The translations under genes were made by a program, and so were the position numbers. The notes beneath the pieces were generated by a model that was not told where the DNA came from, did not search any database, and was given only the letters and a program-made list of their open reading frames with translations. DNA of 64,000 nt from DAOTYE01 sp034434915 (GTDB lineage: Bacteria; Chloroflexota; Dehalococcoidia; Dehalococcoidales; RBG-16-60-22). The stretch is from positions 35,323 to 99,322 of the forward strand of contig DAOTYE010000004.1 in the NCBI GenBank assembly GCA_034434915.1. Reading direction: 5' to 3'. Positions 9,121 through 17,792 of this stretch are shown piece by piece; position 1 is the first letter of the stretch; every line of letters starts with the position of its first letter.

Positions 9121-9858
9121 ATGACACGCACATACTACATCGGCGCATCAGGCTGGCATTATGACCACTGGCAGGGACGGTTTTACCCTGAAGACCTGCC
9201 CCGCTCAGACTGGCTGTCTTTTTACTCCCGGCAGTTCAGCACCGTTGAACTCAATGCCAGCTTCTACCGCCTGCCCACTGAGAACGCCTTTATGAAATGG
9301 TACCGTGCATCACCAGCAGAATTCCTCTTTGCGGTGAAGGTCAGCCGTTTCATCACCCATATAAAACAACTCAAGGACGCGGAGGAACCATTGAAAACCT
9401 TTCTTGCCAGGACCGCTCTGCTTAAAGAAAAACTCGGTCCACTGCTTTACCAGCTCCCGCCCGGACTTCACCGCGACGACGAAAGGCTTGAGTCATTCCT
9501 GAATATCCTGCCCGGGAACCTTCAACACGCCTTTGAGTTCCGCCACGAGTCGTGGTTAGACGAGGCGGTATTTGAGCTCTTACGACGTTATCACGCTGGT
9601 CTTTGCATCTTTGACATGCCCTCGCTCACCTGCCCGCCCGTGGCGACAGCTGACTTCGCCTATGTCCGCTTCCATGGCAGTCAGGGTCTCTATTCCAGTT
9701 GCTATTCAGATGAAGAGCTTGCCGGCTGGGCAAGCCGCATCGCCGGACTGCCGGAACACGTGAGAACGGTTTACATCTATTTCAATAATGATGCTCAGGG
9801 CTACGCGCTGAAAAACGCACAGACTTTGCGCGGCTATCTTCAACAAGAAAAGAGGTAA
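9121..9858 (+). CDS. DUF72 domain protein (YecE-like TIM barrel)
   Basis: A 245-residue protein with DUF72 hallmarks: YYIGASGWHYDHWQGRFYP at the start, STVELNASFYRLP, FAVKVSRFITH, FEFRHESW and the late FNNDAQGYALKNA segment. The fold is a TIM barrel of unknown function. It is followed after 2 bases by a Cof-type phosphatase gene, so the two are likely coupled. Confidence 0.88.
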   Translation: MTRTYYIGASGWHYDHWQGRFYPEDLPRSDWLSFYSRQFSTVELNASFYRLPTENAFMKWYRASPAEFLFAVKVSRFITHIKQLKDAEEPLKTFLARTALLKEKLGPLLYQLPPGLHRDDERLESFLNILPGNLQHAFEFRHESWLDEAVFELLRRYHAGLCIFDMPSLTCPPVATADFAYVRFHGSQGLYSSCYSDEELAGWASRIAGLPEHVRTVYIYFNNDAQGYALKNAQTLRGYLQQEKR

Positions 9859-9860
9859 CT

Positions 9861-10682
9861 GTGAAGAACCACCACTATAAACTGCTCGTCATTGACGTGG
9901 ATGGCACATTGATTGATGGCAAAGGAGGCATACCTTCCGGCACTGAGAAGGTAATCGCCCGCGTAAAGCAGGCAGGAATGCGGATTTCCCTTTGCACCGG
10001 ACGCAGCAATACCGCCACAGTGCCCCTCATCAAACGGCTTTCCCTTGACGGCTACCACATTTTCTTTGACGGGGCGCTGGTCAGCGGTCCGGGACCGGCT
10101 GAGGAGGTGTATGCCCAGCCACTCGCACCCCAACACGTCAAGAAAATGATTGACTTTGCCCATGAACACGGCATAAACCTTGAGCTTTTCACCGTCACGC
10201 GCTTCTTCTCCGAGCGGGAATCATGGTCAACACAGGTGCGCCGCGAGCTTTTCAGCATTGAAACGACCATCGTTGACTTCAACGACATCTGGCAGAGGGA
10301 AAGAATCATCAAAGGCACTATTCTGACCAGAACGCCAGAAGAAGTGTCAGCGGCTGAAGCGTTTCACCGCCACTTCCAGGGTCAACTCAACTTTTCCCAG
10401 GCGGTAGCGCCTTTTCTCCCTGGTGTCACTTTCGTCAATGTGCTTGCTCCGGGCGTTACCAAGGGAAAGGCTCTGGAAGCGCTCGTCTCCCACCTGAACA
10501 TTCCGCTTGCTGACGTCTTTGCCATCGGGGACGGCAGTAACGATATCCCGCTCTTTTCCGCCGCCGGCATGGCGGTCGCCATGGGCAACGCGCCCGACCC
10601 GGTGAAAGCCGCCGCCGACTACGTCACTGATGACATTGAGCACAACGGGCTGGCAAAAGCCATCAAGAAGTTCTTATTGTAA
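9861..10682 (+). CDS. Cof-type HAD hydrolase
   Basis: A 273-residue HAD-IIB phosphatase. Motif I is VIDVDGTLIDGKG, motif II the S/T of ISLCTGRS, and the late motif GDGSNDIPLFSAAGMAVAMGNA is diagnostic for Cof/YidA proteins, which dephosphorylate sugar phosphates and nucleotides. A C2B cap lies between motifs II and III. The exact substrate is unknown. It is transcribed directly after the DUF72 gene. An 11-bp perfect inverted repeat overlaps its stop codon. Confidence 0.9.
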   Translation: MKNHHYKLLVIDVDGTLIDGKGGIPSGTEKVIARVKQAGMRISLCTGRSNTATVPLIKRLSLDGYHIFFDGALVSGPGPAEEVYAQPLAPQHVKKMIDFAHEHGINLELFTVTRFFSERESWSTQVRRELFSIETTIVDFNDIWQRERIIKGTILTRTPEEVSAAEAFHRHFQGQLNFSQAVAPFLPGVTFVNVLAPGVTKGKALEALVSHLNIPLADVFAIGDGSNDIPLFSAAGMAVAMGNAPDPVKAAADYVTDDIEHNGLAKAIKKFLL

Positions 10683-10705
10683 CGCCTGATATATGTTACA
10701 ATAAG
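10673..10705. repeat. Perfect inverted repeat over a stop codon
   Basis: CTTATTGTAAC (10673-10683) and GTTACAATAAG (10695-10705) are exact reverse complements with an 11-base spacer. The left arm contains the stop codon of the Cof phosphatase gene. No T-tract follows, so it is not a standard terminator; it may be an operator for the next gene or an mRNA-end hairpin. Confidence 0.7.
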
Positions 10706-10733
10706 GGCAGGAATTTGATTATGGGGGTGCCTG

Positions 10734-11021
10734 ATGACCACTCAGCTGTCAGAGCAGGAAATGTATGAGCTCGCTAAAAAGCGGGTGAAGGCAAAAAGGG
10801 ATTTTTACACCCACCTAGTAGTATATGTGGTGATTAATGCCATTCTGGTGATTCTCTGGTGGGCGGTCACCGGTGCAGGTTACCCCTGGTTCCTCTGGGC
10901 GCTGGGCGGCTGGGGAGTTGGTCTGCTGTTCAATTTTCTGGGCGTATTTGTTCTGGACAAGGACACCGCCTGGGAGAAAAGGCAGATAGAAAAAGAAATT
11001 GAGAAGATGAAGAAAAGTTGA
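10734..11021 (+). CDS. 2TM domain protein
   Basis: A 95-residue protein. A charged N-terminal helix (YELAKKRVKAKRDFYTH) leads into two hydrophobic helices (about 27-47 and 51-72) separated by a short WAVTGAGYPWFLWALGG turn, then a basic/acidic tail. This is the pattern of the Pfam 2TM domain, often found alone or fused to histidine kinases. GGGGGTG precedes the ATG. Function unknown. Confidence 0.75.
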   Translation: MTTQLSEQEMYELAKKRVKAKRDFYTHLVVYVVINAILVILWWAVTGAGYPWFLWALGGWGVGLLFNFLGVFVLDKDTAWEKRQIEKEIEKMKKS

Positions 11022-11059
11022 GCAGTCTGTGATGGACCGCTGTCCGAGAGAGGTGAACG

Positions 11060-11434
11060 ATGAAAAAACCTGACCTGCTCATTCTGATTGCCATCTGGGA
11101 GTTCGTCACCGCGTTCCTGGCAACTATCGGCATCGCCGTATTGGCGGCATTCGCCTTCCCACCAACAACGCATATGTGGAACATATCAAGAGCGGGAGCT
11201 ATCTTCAGCATGAGCCTCGGTGCGCTGGCGCTGGTATTATTTGTCGCACTGGCAATTGCCGCCGGCATCGGTCTTCTTCTGGGCAAGGCGTGGGGGCGGA
11301 CTATGGCGATTGTTCATTCGGCGTTGAGCCTGCTCAATATTCCCATCGGCACCATTATCGGCGCGCTCGCCCTCGCCTATTTGTTCAGCGCCAATGTGAA
11401 AGCATACTTTGAGGCGCCACCTAAAACCGGCTAG
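11060..11434 (+). CDS. Small four-helix membrane protein, unknown
   Basis: 124 residues, nearly all hydrophobic, with four predicted membrane helices and a short tail ending PPKTG. GAGAGGTG lies 6 bases before the ATG. It follows the 2TM gene by 38 bases and probably shares its transcript. Its stop codon overlaps the stop codon of the convergent zinc-ribbon gene (the shared CTAG). I do not recognise a family with certainty. Confidence 0.7.
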   Translation: MKKPDLLILIAIWEFVTAFLATIGIAVLAAFAFPPTTHMWNISRAGAIFSMSLGALALVLFVALAIAAGIGLLLGKAWGRTMAIVHSALSLLNIPIGTIIGALALAYLFSANVKAYFEAPPKTG

Positions 11435-11655
11435 CGGTTAAGCCTGAAGAGGCGTTTCCACCACGGCGCGGCGCTCCCGTACCCCTTTACCACGAAGGAG
11501 TGCTCGCACCTGCCACAGCGCCACGTCTTGAAAAGTTCGTTATAGTAGGTCTCGGTGCTGCCACAGCGGGGACAGCTGGTGCGCAGTTTCTTCTGCGTCT
11601 CCTTATCCAGCTTCTTCCAGTATTTATCGTGCCAGCCGGGCCGTCCGGTCATCAA
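11431..11655 (-). CDS. Small zinc-ribbon protein
   Basis: 74 residues. One zinc ribbon is visible: CPRCGSTETYYNELFKTWRCGRC, described as CxxC at about residues 29-32 and CxxC at about 46-49. The ends are basic and aromatic (WHDKYWKKLDKET; WWKRLFRLNR). It resembles DNA- or RNA-contacting zinc ribbons but no function is known. A degenerate AT-rich repeat lies just upstream at 11671-11700. Confidence 0.7.
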   Translation of the reverse strand: MMTGRPGWHDKYWKKLDKETQKKLRTSCPRCGSTETYYNELFKTWRCGRCEHSFVVKGYGSAAPWWKRLFRLNR

Positions 11656-11670
11656 AGCTCCTTATCTGCT

Positions 11671-11700
11671 TAGAGTTTAGTAATTAGAATTTAGAGTTTA
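11671..11700. repeat. AT-rich interspersed repeat, copy 1
   Basis: This stretch is a near reverse complement of 23559-23587: both are built from TTTAGAGTTTAG / CTAAACTCTAAA units. It lies in the gap between the zinc-ribbon gene and the TGS GTPase gene. Two copies in 64 kb suggest a small dispersed element, or shared low-complexity sequence. Confidence 0.45.
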
Positions 11701-11703
11701 ACC

Positions 11704-12678
11704 CTATATGTGCAGTTCAATGACATCCCCGTCCTGGAGGACATGGTCGCGCTTGACCATGATGCCATCATGCTTGCCTGAGCCCCAGAGGCGGGCATAC
11801 TTCATCTTGGCGAGGAAGTCTTTGTGCACCACCGCCGCGGCATCAGCAAGGGTGCTCCCCTTCGGCAGGACGATTGGGTCATCATAGTCCGGCTTCTGCC
11901 CCGGCGCCTTGGTATAGACCCGGATGATGCCCAGCATCTGGAACACGCTCCTTTTCAGTTCCTCAAGCCCCACCCTGTCTCTGGCAGAAATCGCCACCAG
12001 CGGCAGTTTGCCATTATAGGCGTTCTGCAGTGCGGTATAATTACTCTGCGCCCCGGGAAGGTCAACTTTATTGCCCACGATGATGGCTTTCTTGCGGCTG
12101 AGAACTGCTTCCGGGTCCACATTCCCGATGCCAATATCAATCCTCATCCTGTGCAGATAGCCCAGGATTTCCGCCACCTGCGCGCGCGGGTCCTGGCTCA
12201 GGTCAAGGACGATTAGCAATGCGTCAGCCCGGCGGAACATGTGCGGCATCCACCATTGCAACGTCTGCGGCGCCAGCGGGGGAGTATCAATAAGCTGAAT
12301 CTGGATATTTTCAAACTTCATCATACCCGGCAGGGGCGTCTGAGTGACAAACGGGTAGTCCGCCACGAGCGGAGAGGCGTTGGTGATGGCGCCAACGAGC
12401 TGGGATTTGCCCGAGTTCGTCAGCCCGATGACCGCCACCTGGGCGGCTCCCTCTTTGTCAATAAGCATGGAGGTGCGCGCCGCCCCACCCTTCTTCCCCA
12501 TCATCTGGGTGAGCTTGGCAATCCTTGTCCGGAGGTCAGCGCGGAGATGGTCGGTGCCCTTGTGATGGGGCATGATGGCAAGCATCTCTTCCAGCGCGGC
12601 AATCTTTTCCTCCGGAGTTTTTGCCTCCCGGTATTCTCTTTCTGCCTCAAAATACTGGGGTGGTAAGTTAGCCGGCAC
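11704..12678 (-). CDS. DRG/OBG-type GTPase with TGS domain
   Basis: 324 residues. A helical N-terminal segment is followed by a GTPase domain with G1 GLTNSGKSQL (85-94), G3 at DTPPLAPQ, and G4 NKVDLPG, then a C-terminal TGS domain (about 250-324) ending in DGDVIELHI. This is the archaeal/eukaryal DRG-like branch, in bacteria found mainly in anaerobes. The gene overlaps the end of uvrC by 11 bases, so the two are translationally coupled. A ribosome-associated role is likely from the family. Confidence 0.85.
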   Translation of the reverse strand: MPANLPPQYFEAEREYREAKTPEEKIAALEEMLAIMPHHKGTDHLRADLRTRIAKLTQMMGKKGGAARTSMLIDKEGAAQVAVIGLTNSGKSQLVGAITNASPLVADYPFVTQTPLPGMMKFENIQIQLIDTPPLAPQTLQWWMPHMFRRADALLIVLDLSQDPRAQVAEILGYLHRMRIDIGIGNVDPEAVLSRKKAIIVGNKVDLPGAQSNYTALQNAYNGKLPLVAISARDRVGLEELKRSVFQMLGIIRVYTKAPGQKPDYDDPIVLPKGSTLADAAAVVHKDFLAKMKYARLWGSGKHDGIMVKRDHVLQDGDVIELHI

Positions 12679-14497
12679 TTAAAGCCTCCTTTAGCCTTCT
12701 TGCCAATTTCACCGTCATGCCTTTCACCGCCGCCAGTTCTTCAATTGAAGCCTCTTTAATTCTGTCAATTGAGCCAAAGTGCTTCAGGAGCGCGCGGCGG
12801 CGTTTCAGCCCAATCCCCTCTATATTATCAAAAACAGAAATAAACGTCTCCCTCTTATGCACCTTCTGAAAGTAGCCGATGGCAAAGCGGTGGGCTTCAT
12901 CCCGCACTCGCTGGAGAAGGCGGAGTGCCGGTGAAGTGCGAGGCAAAACAACTGGCTTGGAGCGACCGGGGAGAAAGATTTCCTCGTTTTCCTTGGCGAT
13001 GCTCGCCACCGGGAAGTCCGCTCCGGCTTCCTTCATCGCGGCGAGAGCGGCATTGAGTTGCCCCTTGCCCCCGTCAATAAGAACGAGGTCTGGCGCCACC
13101 GCCCACGTTTCTCCGGTGGCATCACTGCCCAGCCTTTTGAAGCGCCGTTTGAGCACCTCCTGCATCATGGCGTAATCGTCGGCGCCAGCGACTGTTTTAA
13201 TTTTGAAGCGGCGGTAGTGGGCTGGCTTCGGCTTCCCTTTCTCAAAGACCACCATGCTCCCCACCGCCGCCAGACCCTGGATATCGGAGATATCGTAGCC
13301 TTCTATCCGCCCGGGCGGGCGGGGCAAATTGAGCTCCTTTTCCAGCTCAGCAAGGGCTTCTTCCAGCTCTCTAGGCGTGGCAAGCTGTTTGATTTTCATC
13401 TGCACCAGGCTTTCCCGCGCGTTCTGCGCAACGATGTCAACCAGCTCTTTCTTGCTCCCGCGGCGCGGCACCTGAAGCACCACCCTCCCGCCCCGCCTCT
13501 TCTCCAGCCACTCCCTCACCACAGCTTCTTCCTCTACCGGATACTGAAGCAGGAGGCGTGGTGGCACATGCGGGCTGGAGCTATAAAACTGCTTGATGAA
13601 GCTGGTCATGATTTGAGACGGGGTCTCCTGCCGCGTTCCCTGAAGTATGAAGCTCTCCCGCCCGGTCAGCTTGTTATTGCGGATGAAGAAGACCTGGACA
13701 CATGCCTGGTCACCGTCCTGGATGAAGGCGATGACATCCTGCTCACCTCTCACCTTCGCCGCAATGCGCTGGCCCTCAATGACGTCCTGAATGGCGCTAA
13801 TCTGGTCACGGATGAGCGCCGCCTTCTCAAACTGCAGCGCCTCAGCCGCCTTCTCCATCCTGTCCTGAAGCTCCCGCACTATCCTTTCCTGCTTCCCCTC
13901 AAGAAAGAGAATGACCTGCTTGATGACCCGGGCATACTCTTCCTTCGTTGCCGCGCCGATGCACGGTCCCACACAGCGCCCCAGGTGATATTCAAGGCAC
14001 GCGCGGGAGTCAGTCCCGGTGATGGGCTTGGTGCAGTAGCGGAAAGGGAAGATACCCTTAATGACTCTCAAAGTCTGGCGCACTGACCGCGCGCTGGCAA
14101 AGGGACCGAAGTAGCGTCCGCCGTCCTGCTCCAGGCGCCGCGTGACGAAAACGCGGGGATACTCTTTGTTCACCTCAATTTTGAGATAGGGAAAAGTCTT
14201 ATCGTCTTTGAGGCGCACATTGAAATAGGGATGGTGCCTTTTGATTAAGTTCAGCTCAAGGATGAGCGCCTCCTGCTCTGACCCCGTGACATAGAAATCA
14301 ATATCCGCCACGCGGTCCACCAGGCGCTGGATTTTAGGAGTGAGCTTCTGTGCTGAGGTGAAGTAAGACCTCACCCTGTGGCGCAGGCTTGCCGCCTTGC
14401 CTACGTATAAAACAGTGCCCTGAGCGTCCCTCATGAGGTAAACGCCGGGACCTGTGGGCAGTCTTTCTATCTGCTCCGCAATGAGCTGGCTTACCAT
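12668..14497 (-). CDS. uvrC: Excinuclease ABC subunit C
   Basis: 609 residues, the normal length for UvrC, which makes the two incisions in nucleotide excision repair. An N-terminal GIY-YIG domain (GVYLMRDAQGTVLYVGKA), a UvrB-interacting UVR motif (MEKAAEALQFEKAALIRDQI), the UvrC RNase H-like domain (GYDISDIQGL with D residues, LVLIDGGKGQLNAA) and C-terminal tandem HhH (IEGIGLKRRRALLKHFGS) are all seen. uvrA and uvrB are not in the window. Confidence 0.97.
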   Translation of the reverse strand: MVSQLIAEQIERLPTGPGVYLMRDAQGTVLYVGKAASLRHRVRSYFTSAQKLTPKIQRLVDRVADIDFYVTGSEQEALILELNLIKRHHPYFNVRLKDDKTFPYLKIEVNKEYPRVFVTRRLEQDGGRYFGPFASARSVRQTLRVIKGIFPFRYCTKPITGTDSRACLEYHLGRCVGPCIGAATKEEYARVIKQVILFLEGKQERIVRELQDRMEKAAEALQFEKAALIRDQISAIQDVIEGQRIAAKVRGEQDVIAFIQDGDQACVQVFFIRNNKLTGRESFILQGTRQETPSQIMTSFIKQFYSSSPHVPPRLLLQYPVEEEAVVREWLEKRRGGRVVLQVPRRGSKKELVDIVAQNARESLVQMKIKQLATPRELEEALAELEKELNLPRPPGRIEGYDISDIQGLAAVGSMVVFEKGKPKPAHYRRFKIKTVAGADDYAMMQEVLKRRFKRLGSDATGETWAVAPDLVLIDGGKGQLNAALAAMKEAGADFPVASIAKENEEIFLPGRSKPVVLPRTSPALRLLQRVRDEAHRFAIGYFQKVHKRETFISVFDNIEGIGLKRRRALLKHFGSIDRIKEASIEELAAVKGMTVKLARRLKEALSAG

Positions 14498-14578
14498 GCT
14501 TGACCTCTGAAATTATTGTAACACAGGCTTGCATCTGGACAAAGCATCTTTGACCGCCTTCATCTGCTGGGGGGACCC

Positions 14579-14660
14579 GTCATTGCGAGCAAAGCGAAGC
14601 GATATCCCATTGAATTTATTGGGATTGCCACGCCCCGTTTTCATCGGGACTTGCAAAGGC
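14579..14660. repeat. Decayed GTCATTGCGAG-type interspersed repeat
   Basis: GTCATTGCGAGCAAAGCGAA (14579-14598) followed by GGGATTGCCACGCC matches the two halves of a hairpin-forming interspersed repeat widespread in bacterial genomes (GTCATTGCGAG...AATC...GATTGC...CTCGCAATGAC). Here the right end is degenerate. It sits in the 247-base gap between uvrC and the xer gene, divergently transcribed. Confidence 0.5.
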
Positions 14661-14744
14661 AGACAGAGGATTTTTACTTGCTTATAATTTTATGTTAAAA
14701 TACTGCTATCCCTGAATAGAATTTTGCTTTTGCGAGGTTGAGCG

Positions 14745-15659
14745 GTGAGAGCGGAAATTGATACTTTCCTGAACTACTTAAAAGTGGAGAAGGGCTATTC
14801 GGAAAATACCATCGCGGCATACCGCAATGACCTGCTTGAACTGGCTAGGTTTGCCGAAAAAGAGCTGGGCAAACAGAACCAGATGCCCTCATGGGCTGGC
14901 TTCAACCGGCAGGCGATGCTCGCCTACATGCTCCACCTCAAGAGCGACAAAAACTACGCCGCAACCACCGCCGCACGCAAGGTGGCTTCCGCCAAGTCTT
15001 TTTTCAAATTCTTGACCCGCGAGGGGACCATCAAGGACAACCCCGCCAAGGACATGAGCTCGCCCAGTGTGGGCAAGCCCCTGCCCAAACCCATCACCAT
15101 CAGCCAGGTACGCCGCCTGCTGGAACAGCCGGCTAAGATAAATACCCTTGAAGCGAAGCGGGACAAAGCTATGCTGGAGCTCCTCTATGCCAGCGGCATG
15201 CGCATCAGCGAGCTCACCGCGCTGAACGTGGGCGATGTGGACACCGCTGGCGGATATGTGCGTTGCTTCGGCAAGGGGAAAAAGGAGCGCCTCATCCCCA
15301 TTTATGAACAGGCGGCGCGGGCGGTCAAAGAATACACAGAGGAAGTCAGACCTAAACTGCTCCGCGGCAGAAAATCAGAAACCGCCCTCTTCCTTAACCC
15401 GCGCGGAAAGAGACTCACCCGGCAGGGGTTCTGGCAGAAGCTCAAAGAATATGCCCGAAGCGCCGGGCTGGACATCAAAATCAGCCCCCATACCCTGCGC
15501 CACAGCTTCGCCACCCACATGCTCAGCGGCGGTGCTGACCTGCGAGCGGTGCAGGAACTGCTCGGTCACGCCAATATTTCCACCACGCAGGTCTATACTC
15601 ATTTAACATCAGAGCATGTCCGCCGCACTTATGAGAAATCTCACCCCAGAGCCAAGTAA
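14745..15659 (+). CDS. xerD: Tyrosine recombinase XerC/XerD family
   Basis: 304 residues, the size of XerC/D, which resolve chromosome dimers at dif. An N-terminal SAM-like core-binding domain (1-95) is followed by a catalytic domain with the RKHRHY set: R in SGMRISELTALNVG (about R153), K in GKGKKERLIP, HTLRHSFATHML, LGHANIS and the nucleophile Y in TTQVYTHL. The GTG start at 14745 is chosen because GAGG lies 7 bases upstream. No dif-like site or phage genes are nearby. XerD versus XerC cannot be fixed from sequence alone. Confidence 0.85.
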   Translation: MRAEIDTFLNYLKVEKGYSENTIAAYRNDLLELARFAEKELGKQNQMPSWAGFNRQAMLAYMLHLKSDKNYAATTAARKVASAKSFFKFLTREGTIKDNPAKDMSSPSVGKPLPKPITISQVRRLLEQPAKINTLEAKRDKAMLELLYASGMRISELTALNVGDVDTAGGYVRCFGKGKKERLIPIYEQAARAVKEYTEEVRPKLLRGRKSETALFLNPRGKRLTRQGFWQKLKEYARSAGLDIKISPHTLRHSFATHMLSGGADLRAVQELLGHANISTTQVYTHLTSEHVRRTYEKSHPRAK

Positions 15660-15671
15660 AGGAGATGCTAC

Positions 15672-15920
15672 ATGCCAGGTAAAAGTAAGAAACACGGCAA
15701 AGCAAAATATTCACTCCAGAAAGCGAAAGGGCTAAACCAGCCGCCGGCAGATGCCGGGATTGCTTCAGCCCAGAAGATGCAGACACCGGCGGCTCCTGCT
15801 TCTGGGACACATGCGCAGGAAGGACGCTATCCATTCATCGGTGCGGAACTGCGCCTGATTGGCATTCTCTCCGGCATCATACTGGTGATTCTCATTGTTT
15901 TAGCGCTGGTCTTGCCATAA
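15672..15920 (+). CDS. Small single-pass membrane protein, unknown
   Basis: 82 residues: a basic, low-complexity N-terminal half (KSKKHGKAKYSLQKAKG, then Ala/Pro-rich) and one C-terminal transmembrane helix (about 60-81). GGAGATG precedes the ATG. It lies between xer and pcm with spacings of 12 and 18 bases, so it is likely co-transcribed. No family recognised. Confidence 0.6.
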   Translation: MPGKSKKHGKAKYSLQKAKGLNQPPADAGIASAQKMQTPAAPASGTHAQEGRYPFIGAELRLIGILSGIILVILIVLALVLP

Positions 15921-15938
15921 CCACGGGCTGGTTTCACT

Positions 15939-16607
15939 ATGGATTTTTCTGCCGCCAGAGCTGAGCTGATTGCCCATCTCAGCACTGAAATTAAAGACAA
16001 GCGGGTACTGGAGGCGATGGCGCGCGTCCCCCGCGAGCTTTTTGTCCCGACGGAAAGCCGGCACCTCGCTTATGAAGACATACCGCTGCCAATTGGCTAC
16101 GGGCAGACCATTTCCCAGCCTTACATCATCGCCTTGATGACCCAGTCGCTGGAACTCAAAGAAAGCGATAAGGTGCTGGAAATTGGCACCGGGAGCGGCT
16201 ACCAGACCGCCATCCTTGCTGAGCTGGCGCGGCAGGTAGTTACCGTGGAGCGCCTGCCTGAGCTTATTCAGCGGGCAAAACAGGTGCTGGATAAGCTGGG
16301 TTACCACAATATCCAGTTCCACATGGCGGAGGAAACGCTCGGGTGGAAGAAAGACGCACCATATGACGCCATTATGGTCACTGCGGGAGCACCGGATATT
16401 CCTGAGGAACTTATGGCGCAGTTAGCCATCAACGGTAGAATGGTTATACCGGTCGGCTCACGTTTCTTGCAAGAGCTGGTCAAAGTGACCCGCCACAAGA
16501 CAAAACGGACAGTAGAGAACCTGGGCGGCTGCCGCTTTGTCTCGCTCATCGGCAAGGGTGCCTGGGAAAATGAACAGTGGCAAGGAGAAGGTGATGGACC
16601 TATTTGA
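15939..16607 (+). CDS. pcm: Protein-L-isoaspartate O-methyltransferase
   Basis: 222 residues. It methylates L-isoaspartyl residues in aged proteins to start their repair, using SAM. PCMT signatures are clear: PRELFVPTESRHLAYEDIPL, GYGQTISQPYI, then the SAM motif VLEIGTGSGYQTAILAEL and VTAGAPDIPEEL. The 3' end overlaps the nitroreductase start by 14 bases. Confidence 0.95.
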   Translation: MDFSAARAELIAHLSTEIKDKRVLEAMARVPRELFVPTESRHLAYEDIPLPIGYGQTISQPYIIALMTQSLELKESDKVLEIGTGSGYQTAILAELARQVVTVERLPELIQRAKQVLDKLGYHNIQFHMAEETLGWKKDAPYDAIMVTAGAPDIPEELMAQLAINGRMVIPVGSRFLQELVKVTRHKTKRTVENLGGCRFVSLIGKGAWENEQWQGEGDGPI

Positions 16608-17151
16608 AGCAATCAAAACGCGGAGAAGCATACGCAAATATAAGTCTGACCCAGTTGATGACGCGCTTCTGGAAAAAGTGCTGGATGCGGCGCGCCTGGC
16701 ACCTTCCTGGGCAAATACGCAGTGCTGGCGGTTCATCGTCGTCCGCAGTCAGGAGACCAGAAACAAGCTGGCGGACACGCTGGATGCCACCAACCCCGCC
16801 AGAGGCGCCATCATGCAGGCGCCCATCACCATCGTCGCCTGCGCCGAGCTGGGTAAATCAGGCTTCTACTCTGGCGACAACAAGCCGGCTACAGACAAGG
16901 GAGACTGGTTCATGTTTGATGTGGGTATAGCCATGGAGCACCTGGTGCTGGCGGCGCACGCGCTGGGGCTGGCCACGGTGCATGTGGGGCTCTTTGACGC
17001 CAAAAAGGCGGCGGAAATCCTGGGGGTGCCGCCAGGTGCATGCGTAGTTGAGATGACGCCGCTCGGCTATCCTGACCAAGTGCGTGACGCCAGACCGCGG
17101 AAGCAGCTCTCTGAAATCGTCTTCTACGAGCGCTGGGGCGGCGGGAAATAA
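16594..17151 (+). CDS. Nitroreductase family FMN protein
   Basis: 185 residues from the ATG at 16594, which has AAGGAG 6 bases upstream; the longer open frame to 16537 lies wholly inside pcm and is not used. FMN-binding elements are KTRRSIRKYK at the N-terminus, LAPSWANTQCWRFIVV, and a late GYPDQ...RPRK. It is a short member of the NfsA/NfnB fold. The substrate (quinone, nitro compound or flavin) is unknown. It is coupled to pcm. Confidence 0.88.
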   Translation: MDLFEAIKTRRSIRKYKSDPVDDALLEKVLDAARLAPSWANTQCWRFIVVRSQETRNKLADTLDATNPARGAIMQAPITIVACAELGKSGFYSGDNKPATDKGDWFMFDVGIAMEHLVLAAHALGLATVHVGLFDAKKAAEILGVPPGACVVEMTPLGYPDQVRDARPRKQLSEIVFYERWGGGK

Positions 17152-17160
17152 AGGCGGCGC

Positions 17161-17712
17161 ATGAGCTATAAACGATGGCTTTTCATCGCCGCCGGGCTTT
17201 TCCTGCTGGGGATGTTGCTCGGTCTCTTTATGCCCGCCACTGTCTCCAGCATGCTCACCAGAGACCAGCTTGAGATGCTTAGGGGCTTGGGGCAGGTGTT
17301 ACAACCGTTCACTATCACCATGGCTCTGTTCGTCTTTTTCAAAAACGTGACTGCGCTCATTTTCAGCTTCGTCTTCAGCCCGTTCCTGCTTCTTTTTCCC
17401 ATCATTGCGCTGACGTTAAATGGCTGGTTTCTTTCCTTCGTCGCCGTCTCTGTGGTGCAAGAAACATCGCTGGGTTTCCTTATCGCCGGCATCCTGCCGC
17501 ATGGCATCTTTGAAATTCCCGCTATTGTCATCGGTGAAGCCGCCGCACTGAGTTTCGGTTCCTTTGCCATAATGTGCCTTTTCTCAAAAGAGAAACGGGT
17601 CAAATTCGTGCCACACCTGAAGCAGAACCTGAAGTATCTCCTGCTCGCCGCGGCGTTCCTCCTGCCGGCGGCAATCATTGAGACTTATATCACGCCGCTG
17701 TTTCTGACATGA
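17161..17712 (+). CDS. Stage II sporulation protein M-like membrane protein (DUF95)
   Basis: 183 residues with five to six hydrophobic helices. The pattern FFKNVTALIFSFVFSP and LPHGIFEIPAIVIGEAAAL is diagnostic of the SpoIIM/DUF95 family. In sporeformers SpoIIM acts in septal peptidoglycan removal, but the family is widespread in non-sporeformers and archaea, and no other sporulation gene is present. It follows the nitroreductase by 9 bases. Confidence 0.85.
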   Translation: MSYKRWLFIAAGLFLLGMLLGLFMPATVSSMLTRDQLEMLRGLGQVLQPFTITMALFVFFKNVTALIFSFVFSPFLLLFPIIALTLNGWFLSFVAVSVVQETSLGFLIAGILPHGIFEIPAIVIGEAAALSFGSFAIMCLFSKEKRVKFVPHLKQNLKYLLLAAAFLLPAAIIETYITPLFLT

Positions 17713-17743
17713 GCTGACCCTGGCACTGAACCAGCAGTATCTC

Positions 17744-17772
17744 TTGCTTTGGTAGAACGCATGTGTTATCAT
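17744..17772 (+). promoter_or_regulatory. recA promoter with a LexA-box-like element
   Basis: TTGCTT (17744-17749), 17 bases, TATCAT (17767-17772). In the spacer GAACGCATGTGT (17755-17766) resembles the Gram-positive SOS box GAAC-N4-GTTY with one mismatch. The position between -35 and -10 would suit LexA repression. The box match is imperfect. Confidence 0.5.
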
Positions 17773-17792
17773 GCTGGTTGAAGGCGGAACAT

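Noticed and set aside
14745..15659. Phage or integron integrase
   Set aside because: Length, motifs and housekeeping neighbours fit a chromosomal XerC/D; no phage genes or cassettes are present.
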